From Phycisphaerae bacterium (GTDB taxonomy: Bacteria; Planctomycetota; Phycisphaerae; Sedimentisphaerales; Anaerobacaceae), in NCBI GenBank assembly GCA_030630315.1, contig DAOVNI010000032.1, positions 1-9,653 of the forward strand: DNA of 9,653 bases, written 5' to 3'. Below the pieces are notes generated by a model. It ran no database searches. It saw only the letters and a list, made by a program, of their open reading frames with translations, and had not been told where the DNA came from. A program made the translations under genes and the position numbers. Below are positions 4,796 through 9,653 of this stretch, in pieces. The stretch's first letter is position 1; every line of letters begins with the position of its first letter.

Positions 4796-6649
4796 ATGAT
4801 TCTTCCAAGATTCATTCGTAAAATGCTGGCGGTATTGCGAGGTGGGGTTTCGCCTGTTTTCATTTTCCTGTCTGTGATGCTTGGATTTTCGTTTGGCTTC
4901 ATGCCAGGCTGGTCCGGCTTTCACACAGTGTTAGTAATACTGGTGCTGGCATTGAATATTCACATCGGTCTGTTTCTCTTGTCAGCCGGGATAGGCAAGA
5001 CCCTCTGCTTCGCAGCGGCACCAGTCCTGTATCATGCAGGTGCTTGGGTGCAAAATTATCTGTCTCTTCTGTTGCGCTTGTTGGCGTCAGTGCCGGTGAT
5101 AGGAATGACTGATTTCAGCAGATACTCGGTGGCCGGTGCTGTCGTCCTCGGCCCAATTATCGGCGGCGTCGCCGGACTGCTTATGGCCCGCTCTGTCATA
5201 AGCTTTCGCCGGATGTTATTAAACCTCGAAGAGGGCTCTGATAAGTTCAAAACCTGGTATTCCAATCGTTGGGTGCGCGTCTTAGACAAGCTGCTGATTG
5301 GCAAACGCACCAAAGACGCCAGGTCGCTTTTTACTGCCAAAAGGAAGTACATCCGCAAGGCCGGAGTTGCCCTGGCCGTTCTGTTGCTTGCCGCCTCGGC
5401 AATCGCAGCAACCTTAATCAAAGACAGCACAATCAAAGATTATGCCTCCAGCGCAATGACACGAGCCAATGGAGCCGAAGTGAATCTCGATGACCTCGAT
5501 ATCTCTGTCCTGACAGGGGCCGTCTCAGTCTCCGGAATAGAGGTTACTGACCCGGAAAAGCCTCTTAACAATCAACTCTCCGTTGACAAAGTCGCTGCTG
5601 ATGTTAGTCTGTATAACTTGCTTTTGGGCAGGCTGGTGATGGAGCAGGTGGAGGTCTCCAATGTCAAATTCAACCAAAAGCGCTCGACGCCGGGCAGGGT
5701 TGTTGAACCTGATGTCCGACAAAAGCCTGCCGTGTTTGACCCGCGCGACTTTAAGCTCGAACCCGCCGACCTGAGCAAGCTGGTGACATATCTAAAAGAT
5801 GCCAAAGCCCTGAAAGAAAAGCTGCAAAAACTCGGTAAGTGGCTGCCGAAGGCCAAAGACAGGAAAACCGCGGCTCAGCCGAAACAGATACCACAAAAGT
5901 ATCTTGATTATCTTCAAGCCCGGGCTGTTGTACCGGCCTCGCCTCGAATAGTGGCCAAAAGAGTGATACTTGATAACGTTCAAATACCTTCGCCAATTTT
6001 CGGTAACAGCAAAGTTCTTTTGACAAATATAAGCGATTCGCCACAGGCGGCGAAGCTGCCCATCACGCTCGAAATAAAGTCATATGATACACCTGCCTCT
6101 ATAAGTGTAACGATCGACTACAGCTCAAAAGACCATGTCCCAAAGCTCTCCGGAACGTTCGATGGCTTCGAGATGGCAAAAATCCAGTCAGGTCTTAGCC
6201 GCAACGCAGGTCTGATGTTCGAGTCAGGTGTTGCTTCAGGTCAATTCAGCGGCATAGCTACGAATGAATCTGTTGACCTCACCCTGGACATTGCCATCCG
6301 TGACCTTCAGGCAAAAGGTCAGGGAAGAGGAATCCTGGGCTTAGGCCCCAAGACAACTTCCGAAGTGCTTGGTGCTCTAAAAGACCTCAAGACGACAATA
6401 CGGGCTGTTGGGCCTGTTAGCGAGCCGCGTCTCGCATTTGATGTCAAAGGCCTGATGGATACATTCAAAGAGGCCTTAGTCGAGGCCGGCAAGGAAAAAC
6501 TTATCAAGGAAATTGACGACCAGCTCGGAAAACGACTGGATGAGAAGCTGGGTGGTAAAGTTCCCGATGAGATTAAAGACGCCTTGAAGAAATCAAAGGG
6601 GCTGATAGACGGACTCGGCGGGTTGCTGGGCGGTAAAGACGACAAGTGA
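4796..6649 (+). CDS. Inner-membrane/AsmA-like envelope protein, apparent TIGR03546-TIGR03545 fusion
   Basis: A 617-residue protein with GAGGTG 5 bases before the ATG. Residues 15-135 form an N-terminal membrane domain of about four hydrophobic segments; FIFLSVMLGFSFGFMPGWSG (22-41), followed by NIHIG, resembles the TIGR03546/DUF2062-like family. A basic cytoplasmic stretch (137-188) precedes another helix (190-208). The rest is predicted periplasmic and AsmA-like: VNLDDLDISVLTGAVSVSGI (229-248) and LVMEQVEVSNVKFNQKRSTP (280-299) are typical of the start of AsmA/TIGR03545 proteins, followed by a helical insert (325-375) and beta-rich repeats up to about 555. The charged, helical, Gly-rich C-terminus ends GGLLGGKDDK. 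From memory, TIGR03545 proteins occur only in outer-membrane bacteria and often in a two-gene pair with the small membrane protein; here both parts are one chain. AsmA relatives move lipids or act in outer-membrane homeostasis, which is only suggested here. Confidence 0.85.
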   Translation: MILPRFIRKMLAVLRGGVSPVFIFLSVMLGFSFGFMPGWSGFHTVLVILVLALNIHIGLFLLSAGIGKTLCFAAAPVLYHAGAWVQNYLSLLLRLLASVPVIGMTDFSRYSVAGAVVLGPIIGGVAGLLMARSVISFRRMLLNLEEGSDKFKTWYSNRWVRVLDKLLIGKRTKDARSLFTAKRKYIRKAGVALAVLLLAASAIAATLIKDSTIKDYASSAMTRANGAEVNLDDLDISVLTGAVSVSGIEVTDPEKPLNNQLSVDKVAADVSLYNLLLGRLVMEQVEVSNVKFNQKRSTPGRVVEPDVRQKPAVFDPRDFKLEPADLSKLVTYLKDAKALKEKLQKLGKWLPKAKDRKTAAQPKQIPQKYLDYLQARAVVPASPRIVAKRVILDNVQIPSPIFGNSKVLLTNISDSPQAAKLPITLEIKSYDTPASISVTIDYSSKDHVPKLSGTFDGFEMAKIQSGLSRNAGLMFESGVASGQFSGIATNESVDLTLDIAIRDLQAKGQGRGILGLGPKTTSEVLGALKDLKTTIRAVGPVSEPRLAFDVKGLMDTFKEALVEAGKEKLIKEIDDQLGKRLDEKLGGKVPDEIKDALKKSKGLIDGLGGLLGGKDDK

Positions 6650-6653
6650 GAGA

Positions 6654-6689
6654 GCCCCCCTGCTTTCTTGCGAAAGCAAAAAGGGGGGC
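6654..6689. terminator. Strong GC-rich hairpin between convergent genes
   Basis: GCCCCCC (6654-6660) pairs with GGGGGGC (6683-6689), and TGCTTTC (6661-6667) pairs with GAAAGCA (6672-6678) around a TTGC loop, leaving an AAAA bulge on the 3' side. It begins 4 bases after the stop of the plus-strand gene and lies between two convergent genes, so it can act for either. A T-run is lacking immediately after the stem on both strands, so it may work as a 3'-end stabiliser or need Rho. Confidence 0.65.
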
Positions 6690-6765
6690 CGGACGCTCAA
6701 GTTTTGTTACCACCGACGAGTTTTATCCGGCGGCATCATCCAATTTTGAGAGCATGACGGCAGGA

Positions 6766-8133
6766 CTATTCTTCCAATAGAAAGACCTCCACCTTTCGGA
6801 ATTCGACAGGATGGCTCTCGGCCTGAAGGGAGATGTAGCCTTCATACAGCATCTTGTCTCCGTTGTTGATTAGTTTCCGGGCGTCCCGGTCGTTTTCATC
6901 AAGCTGCGGTCTCTCATATTCCAGCACCACCTCGCCGTTTACGATATGCTTGATGATGGAGTTGCCGTGGACCTCAACTTCCATCGTCACCCATTGGTCA
7001 CCGTGATACGTTTTTGAACGGGATGGGATACAGTGGGTGGTAACAAGTTTGTCGTCCATCACGATATGCGTGCCCGGAGTGCACACATTGCCGGTTGAAC
7101 GTTCATCCCTGCCGTTACCGCCAAGAAGCTGAACCTCGACGGAAACCGGAAAACTCTGCTCCTTTGTCATGCTTTCGGGCGACTGGCTGTGCATCATAAT
7201 CCCGCTATTTCGAAAGGCCCATCCCGGACCTCCGGGAGTCTGCTCTCCCACGAACCGATACTCGAGGCGTAGAATGTAGTGTGAGAACTTGTCCTTGTAA
7301 AAAAGGTGCCCGAATTTTCCGTCGAACTTGTCGTACTGGTCGTAAGACACCTTCAAGACGCCATTCTCCACCCGGAAGGTGTTCCCATAATTGTCATTCA
7401 GCTCATGACCTGCAATCTTGACCTTCCACCCCTCAAGGTCCTCGCCGTTGAAGAGGCTTATCCAGCGGCTTTTGCTCGAACTGTCCCTGATCTTGTAGCT
7501 GATTGACATACCGTCCCTTTTTTCCATGGAGGCACGGATGATTACTGTATCGTAGTTGGGACTGTTTTGGATGTAGTCTAAAAAATCCTTCATCGCATTT
7601 TCAGAACGAATAACATTATCTCCTACAATCACGGCTCCGGGCTTGAGTTTTGGCTCGATCAGCTTCAAGTACTTCAAGTAGTCCCGCTTCACAGCATCAA
7701 TAAAAACGAAATCGAATTGACCTTCGAGCTTCGGCAGAGTTTTGAGAGCATCTCCTTCTATGCAGGTGACAACATTCTCCAAACCAACTTTTTTCAGGTT
7801 TTCTCGACAGGCTTTCACCATCTTCGGGTCGATTTCCAGTGTATAGAGATGCCCACCAGTCCTCTCGAAGGCGATCCCCATGTTGATGGCTCCAAAGCCG
7901 GTTGCCGACCCCACTTCGATACCACGTTTAGCTCCCGCGCTCTCCACCAGGATGCGCAGCATCATGGCATCTCCGACAGTGGTGTTCAACCAACTGCGTC
8001 GGAAGTTCTTGACAAACTGTTCGCGGAACTCCCTGCTATGCTTCTCCTTCGATTCAACGGCGTAAGCCACAAGTGCAGCCAGGCTGAGCAGGACAGCACC
8101 CGAAACCAAAACTACTAATTTGTGCTGCTTCAT
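6766..8133 (-). CDS. Exported or anchored O-methyltransferase fused to a DUF1080 (3-keto-disaccharide hydrolase-like) domain
   Basis: A 455-residue protein with AAGGAG 6 bases before the ATG. Residues 6-25 (LVVLVSGAVLLSLAALVAYA) form a signal peptide or anchor. Residues 50-215 are a class I SAM-dependent methyltransferase of the catechol/caffeoyl-CoA type: motif I GIEVGSATGFG (71-81), acidic E100 after beta-2, GDA at 127-129, FIDAVKRDY (144-152) and GDNV (171-174). D146, D172 and N173 match the metal-binding triad of this family, so the active site appears intact. A short linker leads to DUF1080 (223-453), opened by the hallmark SLFNGEDLEGWK and containing WAFRNSGIMMHSQ and VSVEVQLLGG. DUF1080 domains have a concanavalin-like fold, and some hydrolyse 3-keto-glycosides. 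A leader on a SAM-using enzyme is odd, since SAM is cytosolic. The flanking sugar-enzyme genes fit the DUF1080 half. Confidence 0.88.
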   Translation of the reverse strand: MKQHKLVVLVSGAVLLSLAALVAYAVESKEKHSREFREQFVKNFRRSWLNTTVGDAMMLRILVESAGAKRGIEVGSATGFGAINMGIAFERTGGHLYTLEIDPKMVKACRENLKKVGLENVVTCIEGDALKTLPKLEGQFDFVFIDAVKRDYLKYLKLIEPKLKPGAVIVGDNVIRSENAMKDFLDYIQNSPNYDTVIIRASMEKRDGMSISYKIRDSSSKSRWISLFNGEDLEGWKVKIAGHELNDNYGNTFRVENGVLKVSYDQYDKFDGKFGHLFYKDKFSHYILRLEYRFVGEQTPGGPGWAFRNSGIMMHSQSPESMTKEQSFPVSVEVQLLGGNGRDERSTGNVCTPGTHIVMDDKLVTTHCIPSRSKTYHGDQWVTMEVEVHGNSIIKHIVNGEVVLEYERPQLDENDRDARKLINNGDKMLYEGYISLQAESHPVEFRKVEVFLLEE

Positions 8134-8147
8134 AACGATCTCCTTAG

Positions 8148-8211
8148 TATTGGTGAATATTAGAAAACATCCAGTCCTTCACTGACAACACTATTATCAG
8201 TATCACCAATA
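8148..8211. promoter_or_regulatory. Inverted repeat in the leader of the methyltransferase-DUF1080 gene
   Basis: TATTGGTGA (8148-8156) and TCACCAATA (8203-8211) are perfect 9-bp inverted arms separated by 46 bp, with AATATT following each arm on the plus strand. They lie 15-78 bp upstream of the start at 8133. They could be paired operator half-sites or the arms of a long leader hairpin. No regulator gene is adjacent. Confidence 0.35.
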
Positions 8212-8322
8212 TTAAACACGAAATACCGGACAGTGTCAAGTAGGGAATTATATTGAATAAGGTTGGTAAGAATCGCTCTTTGTTAACTAATGATTGTCTC
8301 CGCAATCGTTACTTAGACATCC

Positions 8323-8406
8323 GAGGCCAGGGCAGCAATAGAAGCCTATGGGAATTATTACAATCAAGAGTGGATGCACTCGGTGGTCGGTTATCGAACG
8401 ACATAA
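8323..8406 (+). mobile_element. IS3-family transposase C-terminal remnant
   Basis: In this frame the sequence reads EARAAIEAY, then YYNQE, then HSVVGYRTT and a TAA at 8404-8406. This matches the end of the DDE integrase core of IS3-type OrfB transposases (EARAAIEAYI..YN..RPHSALGYRTP). Only about 27 residues are preserved. The RPH is altered to WMH, and an in-frame TAG lies a few codons upstream. RYLDI in another frame just before it (8304-8318) could be the preceding part of the same protein after a one-base shift. No terminal inverted repeats are visible. It is an old insertion-sequence fragment whose loss of material probably accompanied the neighbouring deletion. Confidence 0.6.
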
Positions 8407-8670
8407 GCTGGTCGGTAAGAACTCTCGGCTCGGCGTGCACGGCAAACGGGCTGCTGACCGGATGGTCCGGCTTTTCACGAATGCGGAAGTCGAAGGCATC
8501 GGTAACTGTCGGGCGGGCTATCACTAATTTCTATAGAGCTGAACACGACCCTCTCTCCAACACGGTGCTCATTGCAGAAGGGTACGAGATATTGGACGGC
8601 CGCTCCAGCGTCCCGGATGCACCGGGATTCGGTCTAAAAATTGACGAGGGCAGGTTCGCCGCACAGTGTG
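8399..8670 (+). pseudogene. Enolase-superfamily (mandelate racemase/sugar-acid dehydratase-like) pseudogene with the middle deleted
   Basis: Two ends of one protein family lie side by side. From 8399, one frame reads RHKLVGKNSRLGVHG, then MVRLFTNAEVEGIGNCRAG, until a TAA at 8525-8527; this is the N-terminal capping-domain pattern (K.s.lGvHG...vvRl.Td.GveG.G). From 8541, a different frame reads EHDPLSN, then VPDAPGFGLKIDEGRF, the C-terminal signature (EHDPL...vPd.PGLGieiDe). Normal members have roughly 370-420 residues, so about 250-300, including all metal-binding and catalytic residues of the barrel, are missing. An ATG at 8348 opens the first fragment but overlaps the transposase remnant, so it is not the original start. 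The continuous frame 8253-8801 combines junk with the C-terminal piece and is not a functional gene. Confidence 0.72.
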
Positions 8671-8738
8671 CGAGTAAACTTCGACCTGAAGGTTTGACAG
8701 CTCACGTCTGTATGGCTTGTCTGGCTGAAAGCCGAGTT

Positions 8739-9653
8739 TCATCTCACCGGTCCATACCGAGGCCCCAGGTTTGGCGCCAGCTTCTTTCCGTATGCCATTA
8801 GCGATGCGCGTTGTTCTTCCGAGAGCGGCGTGTACTTCCGGGCAAACTCCACGTTCTGTATGGCTTGTTCAACTGTGTAGGGACCGACCACGGCGACGCT
8901 GACGCCTTTGAGGTCAAGCGCGTAGGCCAGAGCCTGTGGGAGATAGGCAGGCTCAGTGACGCAGCCGATATGGCCGCTCCTGTGATTGCGGAAGCCGCCC
9001 TTGATGCCGGCGTAGACCTTCATTGCCACACAGCCGACGTTGCGTTTTCTTGCTTCGGGCAAAACCTTACTTTCAAAATCATAGATGTTCCTGTCCGCGT
9101 AATTCATCACGCACATAATCACATCAATCTGGTCGGTCTTGAGCATACGGACGAAGTTGGGCGGCCTGTTATGCCCTGATATTCCAATGAAACGTATCTT
9201 GCCGGCTAACTTCTGTTTTATCAGATATTCGAGGACGCCATCTTTGGCCAGGACGCGGTCAAGATTTTTGCTGCCTATGCTGTGGATATGGACGAGGTCG
9301 AGGTGGTCGATTCTAAGCCGGCGCAATGATTCGCTCAGGGAACGTTCTGCTCTATCTGCATTGTCGGTCGAGACCTTTGTTACGACAAACAGCTTGTCAC
9401 GCTGTTTCGGAACCAGGTGACCGAGTATCTCCTCGGCGTTGCCGTATATCCTGGCGGTATCTATATAGTTCACGCCGCGGTCGATGGCTTGGCCAAAGAT
9501 TTTAATGCCTTCCTGAACTCCGATGGGACCTTCTCCAACCGGTGCCGTGCCGAGGCCGAGGATGGAGACTTTCTGATTTGTTCGGCCAAGAACCCGTTTC
9601 TGCACTTCGCTGACCGGCTGAGCAGATGCCTGCCGGTGAATAGCGGCAAGGGC
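8739..9653 (-). CDS. Aldo/keto reductase, 5' end beyond the window, probably exported
   Basis: 304 residues are visible. It is an NAD(P)H-dependent aldo/keto reductase. Counting from an internal GTG at 9605, the tetrad is D49 and Y54 (NYIDTARIYGNAEE), K77 (FVVTKVS) and H108 (LDLVHIHS), with IRFIGISGHN following as in the AKR barrel. The C-terminus is short, lacks the Cys cluster of the ferredoxin-fused subgroup, and ends GPRYGPVR. The frame stays open from 9605 to the right edge, where it reads ALAAIHRQASAQPVSEV, which looks like the end of a signal peptide and a short spacer. I therefore treat the GTG as internal and the gene as truncated by the window edge. Many planctomycetal AKRs carry Tat signals, which would suit an exported cofactor enzyme. 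Its stop lies about 70 bp from the dehydratase relic on the opposite strand. Confidence 0.88.
   Translation of the reverse strand, partial: ALAAIHRQASAQPVSEVQKRVLGRTNQKVSILGLGTAPVGEGPIGVQEGIKIFGQAIDRGVNYIDTARIYGNAEEILGHLVPKQRDKLFVVTKVSTDNADRAERSLSESLRRLRIDHLDLVHIHSIGSKNLDRVLAKDGVLEYLIKQKLAGKIRFIGISGHNRPPNFVRMLKTDQIDVIMCVMNYADRNIYDFESKVLPEARKRNVGCVAMKVYAGIKGGFRNHRSGHIGCVTEPAYLPQALAYALDLKGVSVAVVGPYTVEQAIQNVEFARKYTPLSEEQRASLMAYGKKLAPNLGPRYGPVR

Noticed and set aside
5056..6645. Several minus-strand ORFs of 63-126 codons inside the envelope-protein gene
   Set aside because: They are antisense shadows of a long, well-supported coding frame, with low-complexity Ser/Pro composition and no ribosome-binding sites.
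7306..8118. Plus-strand ORFs inside the methyltransferase-DUF1080 gene
   Set aside because: They are opposite a frame with fully recognisable domain motifs and have no independent support.
8253..8801. A 182-codon plus-strand ORF presented as an intact gene
   Set aside because: Its C-terminal part is the end of an enolase-superfamily protein, but the upstream part is out of frame with both the transposase and the N-terminal dehydratase relics, and the last codons overlap the end of the AKR gene on the other strand. It is a chance joining of relics.
9603..9605. GTG at 9605 as the start of the aldo/keto reductase
   Set aside because: The frame stays open to the window edge and reads a signal-peptide-like end; no purine-rich ribosome-binding site lies close before the GTG.

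Overview
The window looks like chromosomal DNA of a Gram-negative, outer-membrane bacterium, most probably a Planctomycetota member of the Phycisphaerae/Sedimentisphaerales kind. This is inferred from gene content: a DUF1080 (3-keto-disaccharide hydrolase-like) domain, an apparently exported aldo/keto reductase, remnants of an enolase-superfamily sugar-acid dehydratase, and a fused TIGR03546/TIGR03545-like envelope protein. No rRNA, tRNA or taxonomic marker gene is present, so the assignment is tentative.

Left part (1-4414): five minus-strand genes for small or medium exported proteins, none with a firm known function: a beta-propeller-like protein (241-1209), an alpha-helical membrane-anchored protein (1348-2448), a BamE/SmpA-like small protein (2775-3224), an Ig-like membrane-anchored protein (3391-4143) and a 73-residue Asp-box microprotein (4193-4414). 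A 45-bp direct repeat lies at the 3' end of, or just downstream of, each of the first four. In two genes it is the in-frame C-terminal tail KASSR(G/E)KSRAT-stop directly after a transmembrane helix. Differences among the four copies are nearly all synonymous or conservative in that frame, even in the two copies not attached to an intact ORF. A second, palindrome-rich element of about 100 bp (with GGGACAGCCACC) is fused to the tail repeat in two copies and present as a fragment in a third. This cassette-like layout is the most unusual thing in the window.

Middle (4415-6765): a 381-bp divergent intergenic region, then one 617-residue plus-strand inner-membrane/AsmA-like protein and a strong GC-rich hairpin between it and the convergent next gene.

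Right part (6766-9653): a minus-strand exported or anchored protein that fuses a metal-dependent O-methyltransferase domain to a DUF1080 domain; a gene graveyard (8323-8670) with an IS3-type transposase tail joined to the N- and C-terminal ends of an enolase-superfamily dehydratase whose middle is missing; and a minus-strand aldo/keto reductase whose 5' end, probably a signal peptide, lies beyond the right edge. DUF1080, aldo/keto reductase and dehydratase relics together suggest a former carbohydrate-catabolic neighbourhood eroded by insertion-sequence activity.
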